Part shown: one piece after another, positions 24,210 to 37,392 of the stretch
How the letters are laid out: each line of letters begins with the position of its first letter
Numbering within the stretch: position 1 is the stretch's first letter
DNA from: Trichoplax adhaerens
Lineage: Eukaryota > Placozoa > Uniplacotomia > Trichoplacea > Trichoplacidae
Assembly: GCF_000150275.1 (NCBI RefSeq)
Contig: NW_002060953.1
Span: forward strand, 1,714,465 to 1,778,464
Direction of reading: 5' to 3'
Length of the DNA stretch: 64,000 nucleotides
The notes under the pieces: model-generated
Databases searched by the model: none
Told to the model about the DNA's origin: nothing
What the model saw: the letters and a program-made list of their open reading frames with translations, nothing else
Program-made: the position numbers and the translations under genes

Positions 24210-26573
24210 TTATTTTTAATATTTGTACAGTATATGTAGCTAGCGTAGCATAGCCATTGAAATAAAATGTAAAATTCCATTTTATGCTTTGTTATTTCAG
24301 ACTATCAGTTTTCTTTGCTCTACATTATTTCTTTCTTTAAACCTACGCTCTAAACTAAATTGCTTTCTATTTTCTACGTTACACAATATTCAGTATTTAT
24401 TTCCGATTGTCTTAGTGAAATAAACGTTTATACACCATAAGCAAGAACTTAGTTAAGTAGAATAGCGATAAGAATATGGTAAATGTTACGATAAATTGCA
24501 GTATTTACAGCCAACCAATTTAAATAGACTAAGTAAAATACAACGACGATATAAAGGGTTAGTTGTAATAATTAATTAACGCAAAATTCTTTGATACTGA
24601 AGTAATGATGAGTATCATTCTGTACCTTAATATATTAGTAAGACTTTACTGTTCTCTGTTCATTATCACTACATGGTAGAAGGGGATAAGTGATGCTGGA
24701 GGTCGGTTAAGAAAATATTAGTTAAAAAGGAACTTTAGTGCAGTGTATGAATGGAACTTTAGTTAGAGTACCTAAAACAATCATTAAATACTGCTTATAG
24801 ACCGCCAGATCTAGGCATTTACTGACTCATAAATCATGTAAAAACAAGATTTCAAACAAAATAAACGCATTGTAGTTGACTAAATATTGTACAGAATCAT
24901 CAAATGATCATTTCTACAAGGGATTAGGCTAACTCGAACAAAAAATTCATTTAGCTCTTAGATATACTGTATTATATATACATGGCATAATTCTGCAATA
25001 TTAAGAATTAGGTTGTAGTTTTCGCAATTGTTCATTGCTACTGGAACCCAACATGAATAGCTGCTGGGATGCTAATGCCCTGTTAGCCCATCTTTCTGAT
25101 AGCGTGTGAATTCAAACAATTTCAGTCAGTTCGGTTCAGTCCTGTATTGAAAAATACTCTTTACAGATCATTTCTTCTACAGAGTACAGTACAAGTAAAA
25201 AATTTTCGATCATTCTTGTCTCCCTATTGGATAAAAATTAGCCAAAACAAAATTTTACTCAATCGTCACTCTGCTTCCATTAAGGAATAAGTAATTTTCT
25301 TTTAATAATTTCTCCACCTGTATCAACATAAAACTCATTCCACATATTGGAAAATGGGTTATAATAAGTAGGAAGATTCATAGATGTCTTTTAATTTTAA
25401 TTTGAAGATTTCACTGGACTTGTTCTTGATATCGATTGCACTCTACTTATACTGTTCGTAGAACACCTTATAGAACTTAATATTCGATTTAGATTTTGCT
25501 TAAATGATGGAACTTGTACAAGCAGCGACAAGTCTCAGATATTACCATATCACCGATTAAGGTTATTAGTAAGATGATTAGTTGCTATACTGTATATTAT
25601 ATCTTTTTTAACTTATTCGACCCGAATTCTGTCTCAAATAACACTAATCTACTAAAGATTCTTCTGTAGTTTACGCCGTTCTACAGCCTATAGGGCTTCG
25701 ATGATTTAAAACACTAAAGCCATGAGAAATCGTCACTTTAATTTCCATGATTAAATTAACATCAGCCAAAAAGAAAAGTATTTATTGTAGTAACGTAAGG
25801 GTAATTAAGATACTTATAGTGAATAGATTTTATAATAATCATTGTGTTTGTAGAAAACTAGCTGCTGTCACATACCATGTCTTGCCAAGGATCCACACTT
25901 ATGAATCATCTTACAACAGCATTTATGACTATTACTTAGCTGCTGTCACATATCATGCCTTACCAAGGATACACACTTATGAATCATCTTACAACAGCAT
26001 TTATGACTATTACTTATGCATTAACGGTCCATATTGAAATACATTTTACAGTAATGGTAAAGATAATGCAACGTAATATGCAAGAATGTACACGTAGAAA
26101 CACACTGATGTAATTAAAATTTATTTTGAAGAAATGTATCATAATGAGTTAATGTAAGGTAACTAAATAGATGGCTAGAAGAAAGAATGGTAATTGTTGT
26201 GTTGATACATTGCCAGTTCGCAATTTAATAAAATTATATTTATCGGAATAAAACCGATTTGTATTTCTTTGAATGAATAGATTTTAAGTAATTTAAGGCC
26301 CTATTTATATAATTTTCAAAACAGTATGCTTAATAAACCCTTATGTAGTAGAAAGTACATCTCTGTCGTTTATAACTTAAGGCAATATAGATCTTAACAT
26401 ATTATGTATTTGCTATCGCGCAAAGTGTTAGGTTTGCATTTATTAATTATCAAAGATTGCCATTTAATACTCGCTAATTCATACATAGGTAATAATTATT
26501 TCTTTAAGTAACACCGAAACAGAGTAATAAGCCAATTATTACATTAGCCAGCTAAAGATATTGATGGCAGAAG
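24210..26573 (+). repeat. scramblase spacer, duplication unit 1
   Basis: The spacer between scramblase copies 1 and 2. It matches 28235-30346, between copies 2 and 3, almost throughout and in the same order; the duplicated unit is about 3.8 kb (ATG to ATG of copies 2 and 3). An open frame at 25747-26037 reflects an internal tandem duplication of about 78 bp (25860-26015, CATACCATG...TTATGACTATTACTTA) and is not maintained in the partner spacer, so I do not call it a gene. Confidence 0.7.
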
Positions 26574-28205
26574 CTTCTTTAACAGAATAGCCACAACCTT
26601 GTGGAAATAATTTATTACTGGTTGGAAGCAAGCAATCCCCGTCGGGTTCAGAAACTCTCCTACAGTAACCAGTATATGAAGTGCGATATCGCGATCATCA
26701 TACCCAGTTATTATTCCCGTAACTCATCAACCAGGTATTAGAAAACGCATAGCTTACAATCCAGCCATTACTTCAGTTTTTTATCATACAATGATCTACC
26801 ATTATTGATGCTAAAGGATCGGAGCCTACAAATACTGTTTCATGGATGCCTCCAGCTCAACAGACACAGGATAGTCCACCTGGACTAGAATATTTAATAA
26901 ATCTTGATAAAGTCCTAATAAAACAATAACCCGATCTTTTATAAAGTAATTTTTCTATATGTTAATACAGAAATATCTATACAGTGATAATCTGATAAAG
27001 AATTGAAATTTTGTAACAGCTATAAGAAAATGTTGTAGCAAAATGTAGTACATTAAAACTTTAGAGATAGCAATAAATAGCTATGAATTAAACAATTTTT
27101 ACGGAATGTTTTTAACAGTGAAATCTTACACGATAACGCCCGATCGATTCATTATAAAGAATAAATATGATCAGCAAGTTTTTCTAGGCGTAGAAGGTAA
27201 GGCAATAGCTTTTTTTTAACTATGTATATTACTGATAGATAAGATAGTGAACTAAAACATCATTTTGGATCATAATCAAAAATATATAATACTTATATAA
27301 CGTTATTTCGCTCTAGTAAATTGCTTAATCCTGATCGTGATTCTGACCGTCTGAAATTTTATATTTTAAGTAATTGATTATCGTTTAGAAATGCATTCTA
27401 TTATCTACTATTTTTCTGAATTTCACAACAATTTTTAGAGGGCGAACCTCGGAAAACATTAGATATTTACAGGCTAATTAATTTGACGGCTTATGGCCGA
27501 ATCGAACGAGAAGCATTTAAAGTCTATCATGGATCTCTACCAGTATACACGCTTTGTTTATATAGCGAATCAAGTTCTGTAAAGATTCGGCTTACTTTCG
27601 AATCAGCATCGGGCACTCTACTCTATTATCTATGGCCATAGGTAATAAAATTACAATTTACTTTAATATTTGCCATTTTTCTTCTGCTTAGTCTATAAAT
27701 TATGCTGTTAGAAATCAGAATATAAAAGTGAAAGTTAGTAAATAAAAAAAGGCATACAAGGCTTATTGTCATCAACTCTCCTAGTTTACGTCTATGTTTA
27801 TCTTAAAATTTTGTTCCACTTAGCCTGAAATCTAAGAACAGGTTTTAAAGGTCATTACTATATGACTGACATAAACGGAAAATATTACGTAAAGGTTATA
27901 AGTAAAATCAAAAGGAAGCAGTTCTTAGAACCTCCACCTACAGAACTTAATTTTGATATAAGAGAAAGACGACGAATAGCTACTTTAACAGCTGATATAA
28001 ACATCAGCTGTGTAAGTCGGATTACAACCTCAATCCATTTTAATCTATTTCGTATCTAATTCATCTGGGTCTCAATTTGTTATGTATTAATTGTCATTTT
28101 AAGTCAGATTTAATTGCAATTTATTTCGCGAATCTTACTAACATAATTGCAATCGACTTAGCCCCAGAACTGAAAGCTTGCATCATTGCATTGGGCATGC
28201 TGTAT
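26574..28205 (+). pseudogene. phospholipid scramblase copy 2, decayed
   Basis: Exon 1 begins with ATG GCA GAA like copy 3 but meets TAG at codon 9. Exon 2 (about 26818-26947) has CAA changed to TAA near its end. Exon 3 (27119-27196) is intact. Exon 4 (27439-27637) is open but its donor GTAAGT is ATAGGT. Exon 5 (about 27850-27970) has a damaged acceptor and its donor GTAAGA is ATAAGA. Exon 6 and its intron are deleted, bringing exon 7 (28148-28205) close to exon 5. The exon 7 donor is CTAAGT and exon 8 is missing. A clear dead copy of the gene that follows. Confidence 0.82.
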
Positions 28206-28234
28206 CTAAGTTTATAGATAACAATCTTGATACG

Positions 28235-30346
28235 ATAGTTTTTTTAATATTTGCGCGGTATACTGTATGTAGCATGGCATAGCCATTAAAGTAAATGTGA
28301 AATTCCCATTTATTTGCACCTACGCTCTAAACTAAATTGCTTTCTATTTTCTACATTACACAATATTCAGTATTTATTTCCGATTTACTAGGTGAAATAA
28401 ACGTTTATACGCCATAACTAAGAACTTAGTAAATTATAATAGCAATAAGAATATAGTTAACTGTTACAATAAATAACACTGTTTACAGTTGAAAAATCAA
28501 AATAGACTAAGTCAAACATGATGGCGATATAAAGGGTTAGTTTTAATAATTAATTAACACAAGTATTCTATAACATAGAAATAGTAATATTTAGTCTCAT
28601 TTTGTGTCTTAATATATAAGACTTAGATGTTCTTTGTTCATCATCACTACATGGTAGTAGGGGATAGCTGCTGTTGGAGGTTGGTTAATAAATAGTAATT
28701 AAAAACGAACTTTACTGAAGTATATGATTGGAATCATAGTCGAAGTACCAAAAACAATCAGTAAATACTGCTTATAGATCGACATAGCTAGGCATTTACC
28801 GAGTCATAAATCATGTAAAAGCGAGATTACAAACAAAATAAACGTGTTGTAGTGGACTAAATATTGTAAAGAACCCTTAGATGATCATTTCTACAGGATG
28901 TTAGGCTAACTCAAACCAAATTTAAACTACTTTTTAGATATACAGTATACTGCGTTACATATACATCATAATTCTGCTATATTATGAATTAGCTAGTAGT
29001 ATTCACAACTGTTCATTCCTACTGGTAACCAACATGAATAGCTCCTGGGGTTCGGGTACTTTTTTAGCATCATTTCTGATAGCGTGTGAATTTAACCAAT
29101 TTCAATCAATTTCGATCAGCCCTGCATTGAAAAATACTCGTTATGATCATTTTTCTGCTGCAGAGTATAAGTAATAAAAAATTTCGATTATTCTTGTCTC
29201 CCTATAGGATAACAATTAGCCAGAGCATAATTCTAACTAATGGTCACTCAGCTTTCATCAAGGAATAATTAATTTTCTTTTAATAAATTCTCCACCTGTA
29301 TCAACATAAAATTCATTTTGCATAATGGAAAATAGTCTTAATTAGTAGAAAGAGGCATTGATGTCTTTTAAATTAAATATAAAGATTTAGCTTTATTTGT
29401 CCTTGATATAGATTGCATTCTACATATGCGTATAACACACAATAGAATTTAATATTCGATTTAAATTTTGCTTAAATGATGGAAGTTGTACAAGCAACGA
29501 CAATTCTCAAATATTGCTGCTATATCATCGATTAAGGTTATTGGTAAGGTAGATAGCTTCAATACATTACATCTTTTTTAACCTACTCGACTCGAATTCT
29601 GTCTCTAGTAACATTAACCTACTGAAGATTCTTTAGTCGCTTACACCGTTCTATAGCCTAAAGGCCTTTCCTGATCTAAAGTATGCAATAAAGCCATAAG
29701 AATACGTCGCGTTAATTTCCATCATTAAATTACCATTAGCCGATAAGAAAAGTAATTTTATTGTAGTAATGTAACGGTAATCAAGACAACTATGGTGAAT
29801 AGATTTTACAATAATTGGCGAGCTTGTAGGAAACTAGCTGCAGCCGCATACCAGGTCTTGTCAAGGATCCACACATATGAATCATCTTACAACAGTATCT
29901 ATGACTATTACTTACATGCTGCCACATATCATGCCTTGACAAGGATCTACACTTCTGAATCATGTTACCGTAGCAATTATGACTTCTAGTCGAGTTCCCG
30001 TTCAAATAAACGGGAACGTATACTACACAACACATTATACTGGACAAAATTCAGAGCTAGATTCTTAGACTATGTAAGAATCCCTTCATAATTCAATATC
30101 AAAAATTTTTTTTAATAAACCGTTATGCAGTCGAGAATACATCTCTCGCCGTTTATAACTTAGGGCAATATAGATCTTAACATATTATATATTTGCTATC
30201 GCGTAAGGTATCAAGTTTGTACATATTGATTGTCAAAGATTGCTATTTAATACTCACTAAATCATACATAGGTAATAATCATTTTTGCGAGTGACACCAA
30301 AACAGAGCACTAAGTGGATTATTACCTTAGCCAGCTAAAGTTATTT
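28235..30346 (+). repeat. scramblase spacer, duplication unit 2
   Basis: The partner of 24210-26573, shorter by small deletions. It contains the equivalent of the 78-bp duplicated block at about 29830-29985. No gene is seen in it. The promoter of the intact scramblase should lie in its last few hundred bases; I see no clear TATA or initiator. Confidence 0.65.
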
Positions 30347-33300
30347 ATGGCAGAAGCTACTTTACCAAATCAGTCACAACCTTGTGGAAATAATTTATTA
30401 CTGGTTGGAAGCAAGCAATCCCCATCAAGTTCAGAAGCTCTCCAACAGCAACAAAGTAGTATTTTTAGTTCGATATCACTATCATCATACCAAGTAATTC
30501 CTCCTGTAACTCATCAACCAGGTATTAGAAAACGCATAGCTTACAATCTATCCATTACTTCAGTTTTTTATCATATACTAATCTACCATTATCAATGCTA
30601 AAGGATCGGAGCCTGAAAATACTGTTGCATGGACACCCCCAGCTCAACAGACACAGGATTGTCCATCTGGACTAGAATATTTAATAAATCTTGATAAAGT
30701 CCTAATAAAACAACAACCCGATCCTTTGGAAAGTAATTTTTTCATACGTCAATACAAAAATATCTCAACAGTGATAATCTGATAAAGAATTGAAAATTCA
30801 CAGTAGCTATAGAAAGATATTGCAACAAAATTATGTAAATTAGAACTTTAGCGATAGCAATAAATAGCTATGAATTAAACAATTTTTTATGTAATGTTGT
30901 TAACAGTGAAATCTTACACGATAACGCCCGATCGATTTATTATAAAGAATAAATATGATCAGCAAGTTTTTCTAGGTGTAGAAGGTAAGCATATGGCTTA
31001 CTTTTAACTATGTATGTATCTGAGAGATAAATTAGTGAAGTAAAAGATCACTTTGGATCATAATCAAAGATATATACTACTTTATATAACGTTATTTCAT
31101 CTCGCGCTAGTAACTTGCTTAATCCTAATTGGGATTCTGACTTTTTGAAATTCAATCTTTTAAGTACGTAACTCTCGTTTGAAATTGCATTCCATTATCT
31201 GCCATTTTTCTGAATTTTGCAACAACTTTTTAGAAGGCGAACCTCGGCAAACGTTAGATATTTACAGGCCAATTATTTTAAAGGCTTATGACCGAAGCGG
31301 GCTAGAAGTATTTAAAGTCTATCGTGGATCTCTACCAGTATACTCGCTTTGTTCATGTAGTGCATCAAGTTCTGTAAAGATTCGACTCACTTTTGAATCA
31401 CCACCGGGCACTCTACTCTATTACCTTTGGCCGTAAGTAGTAAAATCATAATCTTATTTTATATTCGTAATTCTACTTCTGCTTAGTCTATAAATTATGC
31501 TATCAGAAATTAGAATATAAGTATGAAAGTTAGTAGATAAAAAACGTCATACAAGGCTTGTTGTCATCAACTCTCCTGCTTTACGTCGATGTTTATCTTG
31601 GAATTTTGTTCCGCTTTACCTAAAATCTTAGAACTAGTTTTAAAGGTCATTACTACATAAATGACATAAACGGTAAATGCTACGTAAAGGTTATAAACAA
31701 AATCAAAAGGAAGCAGTTCTTGGAATCTCCACCTACAGAATTCAATTTTGATGTAAGAAAAAGAACGATAAATAATAATAGTCACTTTTACAGCTAATAT
31801 AATAAGTAACAAGTAATATAAGATGGTGTCACAAATTTCGTTTGTTACCATGAGTTCTTCTACTATGATAACCTGTGAAACCTTCTACCATATTGTAAAT
31901 CTGCCCTCAAGCGTCACTATTTTCACTACCTTCGTGAAGGACCGTAGTCAACAGTAAGAATCAGTCTAGAAGTTTGCTAGCTAATATAACAAAGTTATAT
32001 TTATTCAACTGTCGTTGCACTCTGTAGCTTAAATTACTCCTCTCTATTTAAGTACAAATGCGCTTCCTTATATATTTGTGCCAAACTCAACTTGTACAAT
32101 CGGTTCATTATTTCCTATACCGTAATATAGTCTTTTTCTATACACATGTAATTATATTAATTATTCCAGAGTATATACATGTACGTACGTTAATTAATAT
32201 ACTATGAGCCAACTTAAATTCGCTTAGTGCCTAACAAATAGCATAAAAGTGTGACAACCGCCATTTTGATTATTACATGTATTTTGCATAGCACTTAACC
32301 TATATTTATACAATCGTTAATGGAAATCCATTATCGGTTGAATATTACAATTTTACCATAATATTTACAGCTGCCCATTTCTAAATCAATTGCATTACCA
32401 CCTTTACTATTTTAAACCATAGCAGATGGATTAGAACCTCAATCCATTTTAATCTATTTCGTATCTAACTCATCTGGGTCCCAATTTGCCACGTATTCAT
32501 TGTCATTCTAAAGTCAGATTTTTCTTGTAAGTTATTGTACGAATCTTACTAACTTCGTTTCTTTTATTAAAAGATATATGATTACATAGAGAATTGCTTA
32601 ATTGGTACTATGAAGAAGAAGTGGTTAGGCCATCAAGCCCTATCTCATGAGCACAGCCTTGAAATTGACTGTAAGAGGCTGGATACGTATTATTGATCAG
32701 CAACCTTAAAATTACTGTTACATTAGTGAATTTAATTTATTTTTCTACTGCAATCTTCACTTTAAAATTTTGTTTTAACCAGTGATTCCTTTCTGTAATA
32801 TACTAGATTCTGAGCCATAGACCAAAGCATATTAAAATTCTATTCTTAATGCTGTAACTTTCGATTAAAGCAAAGTTAGCGCTAGCGAAAACTGAGATAA
32901 AAGTGCTATAATTATGAGCTAAGCTTGGATTACACTACTAGTTTCTTAAAGATAGAGTCATTAAGTTAAATCTATGATTTATAAACTGATAATGGCCAGA
33001 TAAATTAGATCGAACTGAACTGTTTTAAAATCACACGTAATTTTCCAACATTCTAGTTCTAATCGATTCACCTCCAGGACTGAAAGCATGTATTATCGCG
33101 ATCGGTATGCTCTACGTAAGTTTTCTCATATTCCTTTATGCCTCCGTTAATACTTTGATTCAAATTTTACAAAATCAAATTGATCAAAGGATTTCATACG
33201 GGATACAGAGAATCGTGTATTCTTTTCTAAATTAATGCTGTTAGTGATTCATCAGAGTCGATAGAGAAATTTTAAGGATTAAGAAATTGACAGATTTATT

Positions 33301-33425
33301 ATGTCATGCTTTGTCTATTCAATATCTACTTGTAGGATGTCTATTTCTTTGATAACTACACAGAACACCAGAACCGTATAGTGGAGCATAACTGTGGAAG
33401 AAAAAGCTTTGTCAATCGTAAATAA
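30347..33425 (+). CDS. phospholipid scramblase, intact copy (8 exons, 313 aa)
   Basis: Exons 30347-30521, 30604-30732, 30907-30984, 31234-31432, 31638-31752, 32574-32670, 33057-33115 and 33336-33425 all have GT-AG borders and matching phases; the sum is 942 nt. The family bundles a short Pro/Gln-rich N-terminus with a twelve-strand beta barrel around a hydrophobic C-terminal helix, and mixes lipids between membrane leaflets. Landmarks are WTPPAQQTQDCPSGLEYL in exon 2 (the usual PPGLEYL box), IIKNKYDQQVFLG in exon 3, AYDRSGLEVFKVYRG and ESPPGTLLYYLW in exon 4, GTMKKKWLG in exon 6, and LKACIIAIGMLY in exon 7 (the C-terminal helix). The loop that binds calcium in vertebrate PLSCR1 (DxDxF...D) is HEHSL...D here. 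The cysteine cluster is reduced to CSC. Length is close to human PLSCR1 (318). It is the only functional-looking copy of four. Confidence 0.88.
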
Positions 33426-34217
33426 CCAGTAAATTTTCTGTTCAAATCAACGAGTATTTATTCTACATAAAAGCAATACATGAAAAGAAAATTCACAGCT
33501 ACATTATCTTACTATATATATCCTGCAATTTGCCATATAGCAGTACCTCAATTGATGAGAAAAATTGAAGTATTCTCAGCGTTAAATAGCTTGATGCATT
33601 CCAGTTTTATCGTATTGGAAAAGTAAATAGAGAGATACCGTAATGACCAATCATGAAATGTGATTTTCATCGGGTCGTATATAGGTATTACTTTGTTGAA
33701 ATGTATTCGACTTTGATCGAAATTTAAGGTGAAATGGTCTACTCAGCTTTATTTTATGGCTATCAGAACTGCGTGATCTACTAAAGTAAAACAAATTTTC
33801 ATTGATATGCTATGAATTTTCATATGATCTGAGTTCGTGATCAGTATCTAGGCAGTGACGTATAATTTCTAATAAGGCATAGCTCATTAATACATGGATT
33901 GCTGTTAACATTGATCCTTAATTATCATTTCCGATACTGGATGTTATTACTTTGATTTCCAATCTAAGAAGTAGCCTTTATTCTGTCCATTTAAATTCTA
34001 ACTTCATTAATATTTGAAGTGTTTCATGGGATTTGTGTTATAGAATGAAGTACATTATTGATTGGCGACTCGATATGATAATAAATTATACTAGTGACCT
34101 ATGATTTAGCCTAATAACCTGCTTCAAAGATATCACCTTACACATAAGAACTTTAATTTTGCAGGAGAAATGGCCATAAATATGCCTGCATGAATTAGAT
34201 CACTAATAAACTATCAA
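33426..34217. other. no gene seen
   Basis: The interval between the scramblase stop and the orphan CARD exon. I looked for a death-domain or TIR exon on the minus strand after the CARD and found none. Confidence 0.5.
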
Positions 34218-34231
34218 CTATGATGATCCAC

Positions 34232-34526
34232 GCTTAGCATCGTGTTCAAGTTTAGTTCCAAAATCTTTAACCTTGTTATTGCGATTGATTTTTAGTAAGC
34301 CGCAGAATAGATCGAAATCTTTATCTCCGCGTGCCTCCATCAAAATTTCCAATAGATTTCCGTTCATATCTTCTGTGTGAATCAATAATTCAATATCCTT
34401 CACTTGCCAAGGACTTAAGATTTGCTTCTTTATCAGATCTTCAAGTAATTCTAGGATTGGAACAATTGTAATAAATTGTTCACTATTTTTGTCTAATGCA
34501 GCATAAATATCAGGATCTATTTCCAT
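34232..34526 (-). CDS. orphan CARD exon (possible pseudogene)
   Basis: A 98-codon CARD closely related to those at 0.6 and 17.1 kb (YAALDKNSEQFITIVPILE, NLLEILMEARGDKDFDLFC). The donor position is kept, but its sequence is weak: AAGC/GTGGAT where the relatives have G/GTAAGG or G/GTAAAC. The open frame reads only four codons beyond it to a TAG (34218). No partner-domain exon is evident downstream before the scramblase gene. It is therefore either a short CARD-only protein ending at 34218 (102 residues), which could act as a decoy, or the remnant of a CARD gene whose 3' exons were lost. An assembly gap lies 0.9 kb upstream. Confidence 0.6.
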
Positions 34527-35439
34527 GCTCGATCAGTATAGGTTGAATTAAAACTAGGAAATTCGTCTGAAATAGAACGTGAAGTTGACCGTTAATATCT
34601 ATGTCAATATGATGATGTAACTGCATATTCAATATCAATGTAGGATTAATCAATGGCTTATTTTAAAGGCAATTGTGTCTCCATAAGTTTAATTGACAAT
34701 CCTTAAAGTACGGCTATTTACCTTTTAAAGTACGATTATATACCTTGTTATAGATTTCAGAATTAGACAAAGTTATTAAAGAAATAATCTAAAGATCGGC
34801 GCTCCAAAAGTAAAGCAGTAGATGCATGTAGTTTCTTAGCCAATCTAAGAGTTTAGTAGAAGGTATAGAATTTCAAGTGACTTCCTCTAGTTACTGATCA
34901 CAAATATTAGTGACGATTGAACACAATCAATTTATCTATGAAATGATCGCAAGTTAATATAGGTGCGCTACTTTTATAGCTGCTTATGCTCTTTACTAGT
35001 TATAAAGTAATTTAGCAGTTAGAACAAAACGAAATTAAACGGAAGAAAAAAATTTGTCAACATTCCAAAACTACAGAAATGAACTCTAAACATGATAGAA
35101 ATTGCTTCTTCTCGCTGTAAGGTAGTAAGCACAGACAGTACTCTTATTATTCTATCCTGTGTGTAAGTTCAATGCGCTTGCTACAGTACTATCTTCGATA
35201 GTCTTAGTGTATCTATTAGAGAATATAGAATAAATGCTCGTTTAAATTAAAAAGAATTTAGTTACTAATTGAACTGTAACAATTCTGATAGCTATCGATG
35301 AATTAATATAGAATTCCGCTTATAGAAAGTGGTAAGCAAGCTTAAAAATTGTCGTAATGAGTCCAAATGAAAGCATTGACAAAACTACATTTTCATTAAA
35401 GCATTCATATTTTGGGAAAATATGAAGTATCGGCAGTAT

Positions 35440-35489
35440 NNNNNNNNNNNNNNNNNNNNNNNNNNNNNNNNNNNNNNNNNNNNNNNNNN
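35440..35489. other. assembly gap of 50 N
   Basis: Exactly fifty Ns, probably a placeholder of unknown true size. Sequence on both sides is AT-rich and non-coding. Confidence 0.99.
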
Positions 35490-36112
35490 AAACTGTGATG
35501 AAGCTCAGGATCAATTATATCTAGGATTACTGAAGTATTTCAATAATTCACAGTAATGCAGATTGGAGACTTGCTAGTGAGGAAATGATCGTATTTTCTT
35601 TTCTGATAGATGAATATGCTTCTCATTCGGCCATATTCTCATAATAACTGCATTCAATCTGATCCTGGTATTAAATACGTCTATAAAGAGTTTACCACCA
35701 TAATATTTTGAAAAATATTGTGCATAGGGTTTGTACAAAGACTAATACTCATACCACTCATAAATATTCGCGTAAATACCATTGATCGCCTTTCGTGCTG
35801 TTAAAAATATTTTAAATTTATTTAAATATAGATGTGCTATTCTAATTTTAGTTCCAGTACTTACTTATACGTCCTACCGTAGTGACAATTCTTCTGTTCA
35901 TTCCAAAAATTAAATCATTGCCGAGTTGGCTTTTATATAGAATGCTTATTGTAGTTGTATAAAATTACTCATTATATATATAGTACTGGAATTTTAGTCG
36001 CATGTAATTAGTCTCTATATATGCAAGGATTAAATACTATTCATTTTCATATCTCAGTTACGGTGTTACCTTAAAGCTACTTTGAAAGTATGAACGTTCT
36101 GAGATACCCTAT

Positions 36113-36350
36113 TTTATCAACTTTTCTTGTTTATGGTAGCCATAAATAGTCAAAGATTATAATTATTCACCATTGTATGTCGGGAATATGATTTAATGAA
36201 CTTTTCTTGCATATGACAATTATAATAATCCATTGCATGTCCTTAGTACAATCCGATCAATTTTTCTTGTGTATACTAGTCATAAATGGTCAGAGATTGT
36301 ATATAATTATTCGTCATTGTATAGCTCAAATAGGATTTTATCAACTTTTT
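36113..36350 (+). repeat. three imperfect tandem units of about 60-85 bp
   Basis: Units start with (A)TTTTATCAACTTTTCTTG, ATTTAATGAACTTTTCTTG and CCGATCAATTTTTCTTG. Each continues through CATAAAT-GTCA-AGATT and CATTGTAT-like blocks, and a fourth start lies at about 36336. Non-coding. Confidence 0.55.
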
Positions 36351-37095
36351 GGGGCAACTATAATTTACACGCTAGCCAGGTATGGAAAAATTTTCAAGCA
36401 TTTTCTATTTAGAACACCCGTAAACGATAATTTATCCATTTGTATTACAAATTTAATTTTATCCATCATTAATCAATTCACTATGTCATCAAAATTTTAC
36501 GGCGGCAAAGTAACGACTTCTATATTGGGGATAAGTATCGACATTTTTAGAACAAATTTCATAAACTGCTATGATAAGAACCATGCTTACGAGCGATTTG
36601 AGAGCATCTTGCAATGGAATATAAACCTATGACTGTAAACTAATTAAATGATCAATTATAAAACACTGGCAAAAATCCATTCTGTATTCTGTTCAAGCTA
36701 TCCTCGACAAAATCAATTGGGAACATTGACAATACATATAACCTTTACAGTTTATCCCTGCCTATTTACTGTTTGTTTATTGTCATTTAAGAATTGATCG
36801 CCGATATTGCAGTGAGAAAATGAAATTTAAGTTTTTTAGAGCAATTTTTGGCTTTCGAAAACAAAGGTATTTCTTTAATTATTGCAAGTTATGTTTATTG
36901 CATTAAGATATTGTTTATATTTATAATGAAGAAGCTCACTTGAATGGTATCGCTAATTCGGTTGGTACAATATTCTATCTTAGTAACAAATTCTATATGA
37001 CAATTACTCCTAGATGGATGTTAATCAAATGTTAAAACACATATAGTGCCATCTAGAGCAATATTGTTAAAAAATTTTCATGCCTGATAGTAATA

Positions 37096-37385
37096 TACTA
37101 TGCTATATTAAGATTAGTTAATGGTCCAGAGCACATTTTGATAACTAATGTACGGTGATGGACATACCAAGTTAAGATTAGCAGGTACTGTAAGATATCT
37201 ACAGTGCGGTAGAATGTCCTTAGTACTGTGGTCAATTCTATACCAATCATGATAATGTGTCTAAGGATCGCTGTCGTATGCAAGCAAAGCTTGCTCTGTC
37301 GATAACAACCGTTATAAGAAAATGTAACAATCAAAATGGCTGTGTAGAAAACTCTATAAAGATTCTATGTTTATTCAATTTTCAT
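37096..37385 (-). repeat. 290-bp dispersed repeat, copy 2
   Basis: The inverse of 12808-13096. It ends almost exactly where the decayed scramblase copy 4 begins, so its insertion or a recombination there may have removed exon 1 and part of exon 2 of that copy. Confidence 0.6.
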
Positions 37386-37392
37386 CAGAATA

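Larger units (their letters stand above)
34530..37095. other. no firm gene; contains gap and short repeats
   Basis: The open frame at 36207-36632 (141 codons, +) lacks family features, has repeat-derived sequence at its start and shows no splice partner. I do not support it as a gene. The assembly gap and the 36.1-kb repeat are listed separately. Confidence 0.45.

Noticed and set aside
25747-26037. 96-codon plus-strand frame
   Set aside because: It is made by a 78-bp tandem duplication inside the scramblase spacer and is not preserved in the partner spacer.
29790-30047. Opposing frames in the spacer before scramblase copy 3
   Set aside because: The plus frame is the decayed form of the duplicated block at 25.8 kb, and the minus frame is its mirror.
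36207-36632. 141-codon plus-strand frame, the longest in its region
   Set aside because: No family features, begins inside a short repeat, no supporting splice sites; length is possible by chance in a permissive frame.
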